Below, piece after piece: positions 18,381-26,813 of a stretch of DNA of 64,000 nt. The stretch comes from an uncultured Lachnospiraceae bacterium (GTDB taxonomy: Bacteria; Bacillota; Clostridia; Lachnospirales; Lachnospiraceae), in contig CAJUIP010000011.1 of the NCBI GenBank assembly GCA_910586315.1, positions 19,185-83,184 on the forward strand, read 5' to 3'. The notes under the pieces were generated by a model. That model was not told where the DNA came from, did not search any database, and was given only the letters and a program-made list of their open reading frames with translations. Position 1 is the stretch's first letter. Each line of letters opens with the position of its first letter. A program made the translations under genes and the position numbers.

Positions 18381-20075
18381 CTACCTGACTCTTACCGTCT
18401 TCTTTACATGAATCACAAACACCGCTCCTCCCGCGATAAGCAGGATTACCAGCACCACTGCCACGATTCCGTACATATTCACCTGATATTTCAGAGTAAA
18501 CTCTGTACTGGAGGCGTTGCCCGCCTCATCCACTGCTGTCAGCTGGTAAGCGCCGGGGCTGTCGATGGTGTATCCGGCAAATCCTTCCTGAATCTCTCCG
18601 TTTTTCTCAAGAATCACTTTTTCAATATCGTCAGACATATACTGGAGCTGGGCTGTCCCTCCCCTGATATTGACTGCTACCTGGGGCGGTTCGGTATCTT
18701 TTCTCAAGACTACTTCCAGAATTTCTCCCGATTCGCCGGTCATGCCAATTTGATACTGACCGTCTTCTTTCATAGGCAGATATCTGCCTTCAGGCAGCTT
18801 TTCCGGCTCCCCGTCAAAATAGACTCCAGTAAATTCCATGCCTGCAGGAGCCAGATAGTAATCTGCCGAACCAACGGCAGAAGCTATGGCAAAAGACCAC
18901 TTTTGCCCGTCAATATCCAGGCAATAGTATCCCGGCTCTTTTAAGCTCATGCTTTCTGCATATTCCAAAGGCTCATCATTGCGGCAGATACTTCCTTCTC
19001 CTTCCGATATCAGAAGTTCCACAACAGACGGCCCCATATATCCTTCCGGAACATTAGAGCTTAACGTTCTTCCGTTACCGAAAACCACATCATATCTTCC
19101 CCTTTGGCTGTCATATGTCTGGGTCCGCTCACGGTAGGTTCCCGGTATCCCCTCTTTCTCCGCTTCGTTTTCTTTTCTGGCTTCGCCGTCCTCCTTAGCG
19201 CCTTCCTGATTCTCTTCGCTTCCGGCTTCGCCGTCCCCCTCAGCGCCTTCCTGGTTCTCTTCACTTCCGGCTTCCTCGCCTCCAAGTATTTCCCCGTCTG
19301 CTGTTTCCCCGTCAGAAGTCTCTGAAACCTCCATTTTTTCCGGCTCTGATTCCAGACTTCCCGGCACGCCCTCTCTCAGACCTGATTCTTCCTCCCCGGT
19401 TCCAAAGCTTCCTCCATTCGGCCACAGTCCGCTTTCCGGCCCCCTTGATGACATGCCAAATCCGTCATTCACAAAGCCTTCCGGAAATCCGCTGACTTCT
19501 TCCCCTTCTTCTGTCTCCTCCGGAGGTTTTTCCTGAATCCGGAAGCGGAACAGAGCCCTGTATTCCTTCTGCTCTGAAAACGGAGCACTTGTATCCTCCA
19601 CTGCCGTGACCCTTACCACATAGGTTCCATACTCGCTGAATGTCTGTCCCGGCACATACTCATACTCTGCCCCGTCTTTTTCCACAGAACAGAATATATT
19701 TTGAGGCATATCCAGGGTGACATTCTGATCTGTGATACCGCCATTGGAAACGTTGGCGTAGAAAAAGAACAGACCATTGATGGATTCCTCATAAATCTTA
19801 TACTCTTCATGGTACTGCTCCGCCAAAGTAACCTGAGTAACCGCAGGTCCGGCCGTGACCTCCTGCTCCTTAGCAGTACTGGGAACTGCTCCCGGACCGA
19901 TGTCGCTGTCTGTGGATCTTGGACCGCTGTAATCACTGCCGTCTCCATCGCTGTCCCGGACATAGGGCGTTTCTGACACATAAACAACCCCCTGGCTGGT
20001 TATGGTCCCTGCAAAAAGCCCTGCGACTGTCAAAAGAGCGAAAGCAAACATTTCGCCTTTGTATCGTTTCTTCAT
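18381..20075 (-). CDS. Large membrane-anchored surface protein with Glu-rich repeats
   Basis: 564 residues with an N-terminal signal (MFAFALLTVAGLFAGTITSQ) and a C-terminal membrane anchor (MYGIVAVVLVILLIAGGAVF) followed by a short basic tail. It is a larger paralogue of the protein at 9456-10532; both end with a DEAGN-containing beta-rich unit just before the anchor. Residues about 240-310 are acidic tandem repeats (GSEENQEGAEGDGEA twice) from an in-frame DNA duplication near 19180-19260. The gene is 3 bp from the VirD4 gene. Likely an extracellular scaffold or target-contact subunit. Confidence 0.78.
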   Translation of the reverse strand: MKKRYKGEMFAFALLTVAGLFAGTITSQGVVYVSETPYVRDSDGDGSDYSGPRSTDSDIGPGAVPSTAKEQEVTAGPAVTQVTLAEQYHEEYKIYEESINGLFFFYANVSNGGITDQNVTLDMPQNIFCSVEKDGAEYEYVPGQTFSEYGTYVVRVTAVEDTSAPFSEQKEYRALFRFRIQEKPPEETEEGEEVSGFPEGFVNDGFGMSSRGPESGLWPNGGSFGTGEEESGLREGVPGSLESEPEKMEVSETSDGETADGEILGGEEAGSEENQEGAEGDGEAGSEENQEGAKEDGEARKENEAEKEGIPGTYRERTQTYDSQRGRYDVVFGNGRTLSSNVPEGYMGPSVVELLISEGEGSICRNDEPLEYAESMSLKEPGYYCLDIDGQKWSFAIASAVGSADYYLAPAGMEFTGVYFDGEPEKLPEGRYLPMKEDGQYQIGMTGESGEILEVVLRKDTEPPQVAVNIRGGTAQLQYMSDDIEKVILEKNGEIQEGFAGYTIDSPGAYQLTAVDEAGNASSTEFTLKYQVNMYGIVAVVLVILLIAGGAVFVIHVKKTVRVR

Positions 20076-20077
20076 GC

Positions 20078-22069
20078 TTATGCCTCTTCTTCCTGCTCGT
20101 TAAGAGATGCCATAATATAGTTGCGTTCCTCCAGATCGTAGTAGACTTCATCTCCAAAAAACGCATTCATCCTCACCTCAGACAAGTCCATCGTCCCCAT
20201 CTGATACAGAGGACATTTGTAGCTGGGAGTGAACTTGGTTCTTAATGGATAATTGCCAAACGTTACAATAATGGCATTCCCCGTATCTGTCTTATTATTC
20301 AGCTTCTGAAGCTCTGATGGATAAATAAGAGGACGGGTCTGCAGCTGGCTGGAGACATTGATATTGCCTTGTTTATCCCCCACGGTGGACGAGATGCTTG
20401 ACGTGGACACTGTCATATTGCCGCACAGTTTGGAAAATTCCTCACAGGTCTCAATGTCATTGGAACCGATAAACATTTTCATGCCGCAGTTACTCTTTAT
20501 GATGTTGGACACCTTATCCCCATATACGTTGTCCAGCTGGGCATAGGACTGAACCACCATATTGAACCAGATTTTTCTGGAACGGCCTACGGTGATCATC
20601 TTGTCAAATTTATCGATTTTTGGCATATTACCGAACTCATCAAGAATAAAATACACATTTCTTGGAAGGCTTAAATCTTCTCTTGAAGACGCCACCTTGA
20701 TCAGCGCTTTATAAATACACAGGATAAATACGGCCGCCAGAGCATGTCTGGTATCCTTCTCATCAGGTATTTTAAGAAACAAGGCCGTAGGTTCCATGGC
20801 AAACTGGATGGGATCAATATCTGTAGCCGAAGTCAGAGAGCAGAGACCTTCATCATTGAACATAGACAATTTATCAAAGGCAATGGACATATAACTGGCC
20901 ATGGTGCTCTCTGCCGCAGACAGCACCTGTTTTGAAAGTCCCACTGCTTTGGATACGGGGGAGCGCCCTTTAAAAAATTCTCTTAAGGCTTCATAGTCAT
21001 TGTCCGAATTACCGATGGCTTTATTGATATTATAAAAGCAGAACCGTTCTTTGGTCATCTCAAGTTCCGGATACTCGCTGTCCTCCATCATCGCCAGACA
21101 TACGGCCATAATTAACGACCTTGCGCCCTTCTCCCACACTGGATCGTCCTGAGATTCCACAGGGCAGATGACACTGATTAAGTCATTCAGATCCTCATAT
21201 ACCTCATCAAATATTTTCTGCCGGGATATCTTAATGTGAGATAAAAGTTCCCGCCGCACGGCCCAGGCCTTTCCCTCATATTCATACCACTCGTCTCCAT
21301 ACTGATCCGGCTTGTTGACAAGCTCCAGACCGCTCTCAGGGGCTGCGTCCGACCGCATGAAGATCCCCTCTCCTGTCTTTAAATAGAGCTGATAACGCTC
21401 ATATAGTTCGGACAGAGGATTCCACCGGAATGAGCTGTAGGGATCTCTCAGGTCCAGGACCATAACCTTATATCCCCGCTCTTTTAACAGCCCGCTGTGA
21501 AGCTGGAACAATTCTCCCTTGGGGTCTGTGCATATCATAGAAGACCCCGCCCCTGACCGGGCCAGAATCTGAATCATAGGGTTAATAAAGGTTGTGGTCT
21601 TGCCGCTTCCCGTTGCACCGATTACCAGCCCATGCATGGGAGAGGCAAGGTTTACATCCAGTTCTTTCCGTTTTTTATTAAAACAAGCGTAAACAGGGAT
21701 TCCATCTTTCGTGCTCTCTGAGAGTTTTGTGAATTTATAAGGTTCGAAATTACTGTCCCGTTCTTTTTCCGTCATGAAACGGGAATTTTCCAGATTGCTT
21801 TCAAAGTTCTCTGCTTTGGATCTCATAAGCTTTCTGGCATTTTTAGCAGAAGGCCTTGCAAACAGCATAAATATCAGTATAAAAAGAGCGCTTACGCCCG
21901 CACCGTACAGATAGGTGTCAGCCCGAAACAGCAGGCTGTAATCAAGGATTGGACCCTGATACATGCCAAAGAGGGAAGGCAGGAGTCTCAGTATCAGAAC
22001 ATTGATGCCAAATCCCAATAATACGGTTCCCAGAAGGAATCCCAGGACACCCAGAACTATTTTTTTCAT
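20078..22069 (-). CDS. VirD4/TraG-type coupling ATPase
   Basis: 663 residues. Two N-terminal membrane segments (residues about 5-27 and 50-68) precede a P-loop ATPase: Walker A VIGATGSGKTTTFINPM near residue 153 and Walker B VYFILDEFGNMPKI near residue 476, with the typical MVVQSYAQLDNVYG. Coupling proteins select substrates and pass them to the channel. No relaxase, origin of transfer or mating-pair gene is seen nearby, so here it probably recruits proteins. The gene sits near the cluster's 5' end, before the surface and channel genes. Confidence 0.93.
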   Translation of the reverse strand: MKKIVLGVLGFLLGTVLLGFGINVLILRLLPSLFGMYQGPILDYSLLFRADTYLYGAGVSALFILIFMLFARPSAKNARKLMRSKAENFESNLENSRFMTEKERDSNFEPYKFTKLSESTKDGIPVYACFNKKRKELDVNLASPMHGLVIGATGSGKTTTFINPMIQILARSGAGSSMICTDPKGELFQLHSGLLKERGYKVMVLDLRDPYSSFRWNPLSELYERYQLYLKTGEGIFMRSDAAPESGLELVNKPDQYGDEWYEYEGKAWAVRRELLSHIKISRQKIFDEVYEDLNDLISVICPVESQDDPVWEKGARSLIMAVCLAMMEDSEYPELEMTKERFCFYNINKAIGNSDNDYEALREFFKGRSPVSKAVGLSKQVLSAAESTMASYMSIAFDKLSMFNDEGLCSLTSATDIDPIQFAMEPTALFLKIPDEKDTRHALAAVFILCIYKALIKVASSREDLSLPRNVYFILDEFGNMPKIDKFDKMITVGRSRKIWFNMVVQSYAQLDNVYGDKVSNIIKSNCGMKMFIGSNDIETCEEFSKLCGNMTVSTSSISSTVGDKQGNINVSSQLQTRPLIYPSELQKLNNKTDTGNAIIVTFGNYPLRTKFTPSYKCPLYQMGTMDLSEVRMNAFFGDEVYYDLEERNYIMASLNEQEEEA

Positions 22070-22071
22070 CC

Positions 22072-22974
22072 TTATTTCCTCCCTGTGAAATCAATCTGCA
22101 TCGGCTGCCTCGCAATGCCTGCCGGGCTGGCCAGATATATGTATTTCCTAAAAGCCGCCAGCGCTGAGAATAATGCTGCTCCTCCTATCAGGGCGATGCG
22201 AAAACTGTTTCCAAAGATTATCGCCTTCCATACAGAATTTCCGTTTATAAGGCTTACGGGAACCACGCTCAAATTAAATCCGATATGGAGCGCTATGGAA
22301 TACATCGTGTCGTCCTCCCGTATGGATACCCATGCCAGCAGTATCCCCATAAAACAGGCATAGACAATCCACAGGGGCGATACATGGCAGAGAGCAAATA
22401 GCACTGCCGACAGCACTATGGCCTGCCTTTTTGTAAACCAGCTTAAAAGCCGTCCAAGCATATAACCCCGAAACACGATTTCTTCTGCTGCCGGCGCCAT
22501 CAATACGGTGCACAGCATAGCCAAACCCAAATCCGTCCCGCTTTTTAAAATATCCGAAGAGCTGCTGTATGAGTCTCTAAGGGCCCCCGGAAAAGGCACA
22601 ATGGTAATCACAGCCGAAAAAAAAACCGCAAATCCCAGTCCCATAACGATTAGCAGAACTGTGCGCTTTCCATCCGGCAGTTTCAATTCCAGACCTGCCT
22701 CCTGGCACAGAGAACTTCCATTTTTCCGGCTTTTCTTATGAAGCAGGAAAATGGTCAGCAAAATCCCCAGGGCATAATAAAAATTGCCGCTGTCCGTTAT
22801 GACTGCCTCTGCACTTCTTCCTCCAAAAAGAGCCATGCCCACGCTCATCAAAAGAGGAGGCAGAAACAGATACAGCAAAGCCGGTTTCACCGAGTTCACC
22901 AGTACCTGTGTTCCCTTCCATACTTTCTGTTCAAAAGACATATCGTCAGCTTTCAATGGTAAGAACTCCCGCAA
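22072..22974 (-). CDS. CPBP (CAAX protease/bacteriocin-processing) intramembrane protease
   Basis: 300 residues, about eight membrane segments, with the family motifs EEIVFRGYMLG, FALCHVSP and HIGFNL that hold the catalytic Glu-Glu, Arg and His residues. CPBP proteases cleave near or in the membrane. The 5' end overlaps the STAS gene: a TTG at 22974 has GAGGTGA upstream, and an ATG at 22941 lies just after the STAS stop; I keep the first. Placed between the regulatory genes and VirD4, it may process a membrane component or export signal. That role is inferred from position only. Confidence 0.85.
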   Translation of the reverse strand: MREFLPLKADDMSFEQKVWKGTQVLVNSVKPALLYLFLPPLLMSVGMALFGGRSAEAVITDSGNFYYALGILLTIFLLHKKSRKNGSSLCQEAGLELKLPDGKRTVLLIVMGLGFAVFFSAVITIVPFPGALRDSYSSSSDILKSGTDLGLAMLCTVLMAPAAEEIVFRGYMLGRLLSWFTKRQAIVLSAVLFALCHVSPLWIVYACFMGILLAWVSIREDDTMYSIALHIGFNLSVVPVSLINGNSVWKAIIFGNSFRIALIGGAALFSALAAFRKYIYLASPAGIARQPMQIDFTGRK

Positions 22975-23221
22975 AACCTGTCACCTCGAAAATCTCCAGA
23001 ATACATGGCTTTACATGGGTAAGAACCATGGAACCTCCGGTTTTATTGATTTTTTTCTGGGCGGAGACAAAGGCTCTTAAGCCCACGGAAGATATGTATG
23101 TGGTCTCGTCCATATCGATTATCAGCTCTGTCTCCCCTGCTGCCAGCGCTTCCTTTAACCTGGCATCCAGTTTTGGAGCTGTCACTCCATCAATCTTTTT
23201 CTCTGTTCTGATCTCCGTCAT
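22946..23221 (-). CDS. STAS-domain anti-sigma factor antagonist (SpoIIAA/RsbV-like)
   Basis: 91 residues covering one STAS domain. The phosphorylation site region is TTYISSVGLRAFVSAQK, where the Ser-Ser pair near residue 44 is the expected target of the kinase. Next come the typical KPCILEIFEVTGF and a short C-terminus. In partner switching, the unphosphorylated antagonist binds the kinase and frees a sigma factor or other client. The kinase is 420 bases upstream in the same operon, and the PP2C phosphatase is at 2349-3524. No sigma factor gene is present, so the client may be something else. Confidence 0.9.
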   Translation of the reverse strand: MTEIRTEKKIDGVTAPKLDARLKEALAAGETELIIDMDETTYISSVGLRAFVSAQKKINKTGGSMVLTHVKPCILEIFEVTGFAGVLTIES

Positions 23222-23253
23222 CTTTCTTCTCCCTTTCTCTCTGATTCTCCACC

Positions 23254-23619
23254 CTAGGCTGTTAAAGACAGGCTTTCATCAAAATAATAACGGAATGCCT
23301 CTATGGCCCGTTTCTGTTCTTCTTCCTCCTCTATGGGGAGAAGCCTCACCTCATCTTCCTCTCCCTCCGAAAGTTCCATGATATGAATATCGCCCTCCTG
23401 TGTCTCCAGGGCAATGTATTCTTTCTCGCCTTCCAGGAACACTCCTGCCACTGTATACTCCGCCTGCATTCCATTTTCCAAAGTGACTGTCATTGTCACA
23501 GGGGCTTCTTCATTCTCTCCCTGTTCGCCCTCTCCTGCTTCCTCCTGTTCTTCCCCTTCATCCCAGCCATTTCCAAATACCTGTTCTTCCAGGGCCTCCG
23601 TGTTATAGGAATATTTCAT
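23254..23619 (-). CDS. DUF1292 family acidic protein
   Basis: 121 residues. The C-terminal two thirds fit DUF1292 (YrzB-like): MTVTLENGMQAEYTVAGVF, EYIALETQEGDIHIMEL and the acidic end RLLPIEEEEEQKRAIEAF. The N-terminal 40 residues are an extra very acidic stretch (EGEEQEEAGEGEQGENEEA). DUF1292 proteins are small Firmicutes proteins of unknown role, usually near genes for Holliday-junction resolution. Their presence between STAS and kinase genes is unusual. Good ribosome site (GGGAGATACTT) before the ATG. Confidence 0.82.
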   Translation of the reverse strand: MKYSYNTEALEEQVFGNGWDEGEEQEEAGEGEQGENEEAPVTMTVTLENGMQAEYTVAGVFLEGEKEYIALETQEGDIHIMELSEGEEDEVRLLPIEEEEEQKRAIEAFRYYFDESLSLTA

Positions 23620-23640
23620 AAGTATCTCCCTTCCGGCCTG

Positions 23641-24066
23641 TCACACAGCAAGGAACCTTTTTTTGATGACAGTCACGTTACGCCCCTTCTCATAGCAGTG
23701 GCTTGCATCATCCATAAATTGTTTCACCATATATACTCCCAGGCCGCCCACAGGGCGTTCTTCAATAGGGAGGGTCAGATCCGGGTCTTTCCTGGCAAAT
23801 GGATCATAGGGAGCTCCTTCGTCCAAAAACCGGATCTCAACCTCTTTTAGCCCTTTTCCTGTTTCCCGGACATCCCACTCCATCCATACCATACCTTCTC
23901 CTTTTTTATAGGCATAGGAGGCAATATTGGTAAAAATCTCTTCGACAGATATTTCTGTGAGGCGTCTGTCATCTTCTCCACAGCCGGCCTCTTTTAAAAA
24001 CCGTCCTGTCAGGGACATTACCCTGGATAAATGTTCCATGGAGGCCGGTATTTTCGCTGACCGCAT
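23641..24066 (-). CDS. RsbW/SpoIIAB-like serine kinase
   Basis: 141 residues forming one HATPase domain. The N-box is EISVEEIFTNIASYAYKKGEG, the G1 box RFLDEGAPYDPF and G2 box PVGGLGVYMVKQFMDDASH. Such proteins phosphorylate STAS antagonists and hold a client protein when the antagonist is phosphorylated. It is the first gene of the 24-kb minus-strand cluster, behind a GGAGGGAG ribosome site. With the STAS and PP2C proteins of the same cluster it completes a partner-switching set. Confidence 0.9.
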   Translation of the reverse strand: MRSAKIPASMEHLSRVMSLTGRFLKEAGCGEDDRRLTEISVEEIFTNIASYAYKKGEGMVWMEWDVRETGKGLKEVEIRFLDEGAPYDPFARKDPDLTLPIEERPVGGLGVYMVKQFMDDASHCYEKGRNVTVIKKRFLAV

Positions 24067-24092
24067 AGTACTCCCTCCCCGCTTTTCGCTTC

Positions 24093-24121
24093 ATAATACT
24101 GTGAATTTTCTTCTCTTACAA
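24093..24121 (-). promoter_or_regulatory. Predicted sigma-A promoter of the secretion cluster
   Basis: On the minus strand TTGTAA (24116-24121), a 17-base spacer and TATTAT (24093-24098) lie about 27 bases before the RsbW-like start. It is the only clear promoter I find at the head of the cluster. The 264-bp gap to the divergent regulator gene also has a TATAAT-like box near 24182 on the plus strand, but without a clear -35. Confidence 0.55.
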
Positions 24122-24330
24122 CCCATTTCGCATCAACTGCTTTTTTCCGCATGAATTGTATTTCAATAAATGTATAAATTTGATATAATAGAAAAAAGAA
24201 TTCGTCCTTTTATATGGAGGGAAAGTCTGGCCCACCGAACCCCCGCACCGAAACTGCGCTGGCGACAGTCATTTCCCTTTACGATGATGTTGTGCTGCAC
24301 AACTGCATTTTTACTTTTACAGGAGTATGA

Positions 24331-25080
24331 ATGAATCTGGCATTAGTAGATGATTTACAATCTGATTTAGAATATTTGCAGAAATTGCTTTTAGAATATC
24401 TTTCTTTTGTCCATGAAAAATCATGCTTTTCTCTTTATTACAGCGGGGAAGAATTTCTTTCTGTTTTCTATCCAGGGAAGTTCGATGCCGTATTTTTGGA
24501 CAATCTCATGGATGGAATCAACGGTATGGAGACCGCGCGCCGTCTCCGGGCCGTCGACTCTTCCATACCCATTATTTTTATCACTACAGAGGAAAGCTTT
24601 GCCCTGGAAGGATATACGGTACAGGCTATGGACTATATCTTAAAACCTGTTTCAAAAAAGCGTCTTGCCTCAGTCATGAACCATCTTCTTGGACAAAAGA
24701 ATTCCCGGCATACCATAGAAATCAAAGAAAACCGTATGACCCGCTATCTGAATCTAGACGATGTCCTGTACGTACGTTCCGTTGGACATTTTCTGGAAAT
24801 CCAGACCACTTCCGGTACTTTGAAACCTTACATGACCCTGGAATATTTTCTATCCCTTTTACAGCAGCTGGGAGAATATGGGGAATCCTCCTTAGGACTC
24901 CGGTTTCAGAACTGCTGCCGGGGTTATGTGGTATGTTTCGACTATGTAAACGCTTTCACTTCTCTCAACTTTGTGATGTCTGACGGAAGCAATGTCCCCA
25001 TCAGCCGTCCCAAACACAAAGAGATGAAGGAAGCCTATGCCAACTATCTGTTTATTAAGACAAGGAATAATGTTGATTAG
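24331..25080 (+). CDS. LytTR-family response regulator
   Basis: 249 residues. The receiver domain has the phospho-acceptor Asp57 (VFLDNLMDGI), acidic pocket DD at 7-8, and the Lys of DYILKPVSKK. The C-terminal part is a LytTR DNA-binding domain: IEIKENRMTRYLNLDDVLYV, SVGHFLEIQTTSG and NCCRGYVV. AgrA/ComE-like regulators of this type respond to peptide or other signals and control surface or secretion genes. It is divergent from the secretion cluster and could regulate it. The partner kinase is at 25256. AGGAG lies six bases before the ATG. Confidence 0.9.
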   Translation: MNLALVDDLQSDLEYLQKLLLEYLSFVHEKSCFSLYYSGEEFLSVFYPGKFDAVFLDNLMDGINGMETARRLRAVDSSIPIIFITTEESFALEGYTVQAMDYILKPVSKKRLASVMNHLLGQKNSRHTIEIKENRMTRYLNLDDVLYVRSVGHFLEIQTTSGTLKPYMTLEYFLSLLQQLGEYGESSLGLRFQNCCRGYVVCFDYVNAFTSLNFVMSDGSNVPISRPKHKEMKEAYANYLFIKTRNNVD

Positions 25081-25240
25081 AGTGTGTTTGAAAAATTTCT
25101 TTCCATCAGATGTTCGTCACAGTTTATGGAAAGTTGAGTCCGAATGAGGGAGGCGTAGTGGGCGGCGCTGACCGAATGAGGGCCAAATTTCCCGCAAGGA
25201 GAGACGTGCAGATGATGGGAATGAATTTTCAAACACACTC
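25080..25240. repeat. MITE-like element with terminal inverted repeats
   Basis: A 161-bp element with ends GAGTGTGTTTGAAAA (from 25080) and TTTTCAAACACACTC (to 25240). CCGAATGAGGG occurs twice inside. It has no coding capacity. It sits between the response regulator stop codon and the kinase gene, so it is transcribed within the pair. A shorter copy without the right end lies at 60229-60289. I infer a non-autonomous mobile repeat. Confidence 0.7.
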
Positions 25241-25255
25241 CAACAGGAGGTTTCT

Positions 25256-26587
25256 ATGTTTACCCCTTCGGTTTTGCTTTCTTCTTTCAGCTATATGATC
25301 GAACTCCTCCCTTTTCATCTTCTGGCATATTATTCCTTCCGCGGACAATTCCGTTTTCCCTTACGGGTTGTGCTTTCTGTCAATGGCTTTTTTCTGTCTG
25401 TCCAGTTTTTCCTGTACTCCTATCAGTACAGCACCGGCGGCGACATCCGCACCCTGGATATCCTGGTTGCCCTCATTTCCATGATAACATATCTGGCCTT
25501 TGTGAAGGCGGATATCGGCAAACTCCTGTTTATCTATACTTTGGTTGTGGATTATACTATGATTGTCCGGGGAATCGCTATCTTTTTGGAAATACGTTTT
25601 TTCATGGAATCGGGAGAAACCTATTATCTCCTTGATACTCCGTTCAAAACCCTACTCCGCATGATTCCCTTTGTTATAACCTCCCCTTTCATGCTCATTT
25701 TCCTGAATATTACGAAAGAGCGAGTTCTTCAGACTCACGCTCCCCAGCTTTGGAGGACCGTATGGCTGATACCGGCCCATACCTCCTTCATTGTCCTTCT
25801 CTTTACATGGGATCTGAATATGATACATGTATCCGGACTGGCGTTTCTCCTGGCAAGGGTCTGTCTGCTCATTACAATTTTCATTGTATATTATGTCCTT
25901 GTTTCGTCTCTGAAATCATTAAAGCTCCAGGGAGAGGCAGAGGAACGGGCCAGAAACCAGGAACAAATCATGGCCATGCAGAGGGCCCAATATTCTATGC
26001 TCCAAAAACAGATGGAAGAAACACGTCATGCACGTCATGACTTAAAACAGCATCTCAATGTAATCCAGGGCTGCTTAGAAAGCGGCGATGTGGCCCAGCT
26101 AAAAGACTATATTACCAAGTACGGGCAGAAACTTTCTGCCCTCAGCCCCAGGACTTATTGCAGCAACTATGCCGTGGATGCGGTAATCCGGCATTATGGG
26201 GAGAGAGCCCAGGAACACGGTATCCGGTTTGACTCTCACATCGTTTTCCCCTCACAGCTCTGGATCGACGAACCTGATATCTGCATTCTTTTTAGCAATC
26301 TTCTGGAAAATGCCGTAGATGCCTGCATCGCGGAACCCGGAGAGTCCCCCTTTATCCGGATTCGTACCAGGGTAGCCGGGGAGAGGGCGATTTCCATCAC
26401 TGTAGATAACTCCTGCCTGAACCCACCTGTCATGAAGGACGGTTTCTTTTTATCTTCCAAACATTCTGGTAAGGGAACTGGCACTATTTCCATCCGCAAT
26501 ATCGCCGCCCAGTACAATGGAATTGTTGATTTTAAGTATAAATCCGGAGTTTTTTACGCATCTGTTTTTTTAAATCCCTACACCTAA
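25256..26587 (+). CDS. GHKL sensor histidine kinase (AgrC-like)
   Basis: 443 residues. The N-terminal half has about six membrane segments with short loops and no large extracellular domain. Then comes a coiled linker and the phospho-acceptor region RHARHDLKQHLNVIQG near residue 260. The ATP-binding domain has SNLLENAVDACIAEPG and GKGTGTISIRNIAAQY. This is the plan of AgrC-type kinases that sense a peptide in the membrane. No AgrB/AgrD-like processing gene or peptide precursor is visible nearby, so the signal is unknown. A CAGGAGGTT site precedes the start. Confidence 0.88.
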   Translation: MFTPSVLLSSFSYMIELLPFHLLAYYSFRGQFRFPLRVVLSVNGFFLSVQFFLYSYQYSTGGDIRTLDILVALISMITYLAFVKADIGKLLFIYTLVVDYTMIVRGIAIFLEIRFFMESGETYYLLDTPFKTLLRMIPFVITSPFMLIFLNITKERVLQTHAPQLWRTVWLIPAHTSFIVLLFTWDLNMIHVSGLAFLLARVCLLITIFIVYYVLVSSLKSLKLQGEAEERARNQEQIMAMQRAQYSMLQKQMEETRHARHDLKQHLNVIQGCLESGDVAQLKDYITKYGQKLSALSPRTYCSNYAVDAVIRHYGERAQEHGIRFDSHIVFPSQLWIDEPDICILFSNLLENAVDACIAEPGESPFIRIRTRVAGERAISITVDNSCLNPPVMKDGFFLSSKHSGKGTGTISIRNIAAQYNGIVDFKYKSGVFYASVFLNPYT

Positions 26588-26659
26588 AAAGGCAGAGCTG
26601 ATCATATTTGCAGAAAACTTATCCGGACACTGCCTGATCTCTCCTCATCAAATTTCAAC

Positions 26660-26790
26660 GTCTGGTTCTTCTGCACCATGCCTTTGCAGCCTCCTGCATT
26701 GCTGGCGGCGAAAACCTGAGAACCAGTACTGCCTTCTCAAAACGGATATCTACCGACTGGATCCCATTTTTTCCAAAGGTCCTGTTAATA
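26660..26790 (+). pseudogene. Decayed 3' end of a tyrosine integrase (older tandem element)
   Basis: Translation gives LLHHAFAASCIAGGENL, then after an internal deletion TDIYRLDPIF. These align with LLRHTFATSYIMGGGNL and MDIYRLDPIF near the end of the integrase at 35814-36776. The His/Arg catalytic pattern is lost and about 75 bases are missing. The fragment lies left of the left attachment repeat, exactly where the end of a neighbouring integrated element would be. So a second related element once sat in tandem and its body was deleted. Confidence 0.75.
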
Positions 26791-26813
26791 CAGAAGAGGT
26801 CGTGCGTTAAGGC

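Noticed and set aside
1..24066. The whole secretion cluster as an integrative conjugative element
   Set aside because: No relaxase, integrase, oriT-like site or attachment repeat is seen in the cluster; still possible if such genes lie beyond position 1.
24213..24329. A 38-codon plus-strand frame (MEGKSGPPNPRTETAL...) just before the LytTR regulator, considered as a signal peptide precursor
   Set aside because: No ribosome site, no hydrophobic leader or Cys-centred peptide motif, and it ends by chance at the regulator start.
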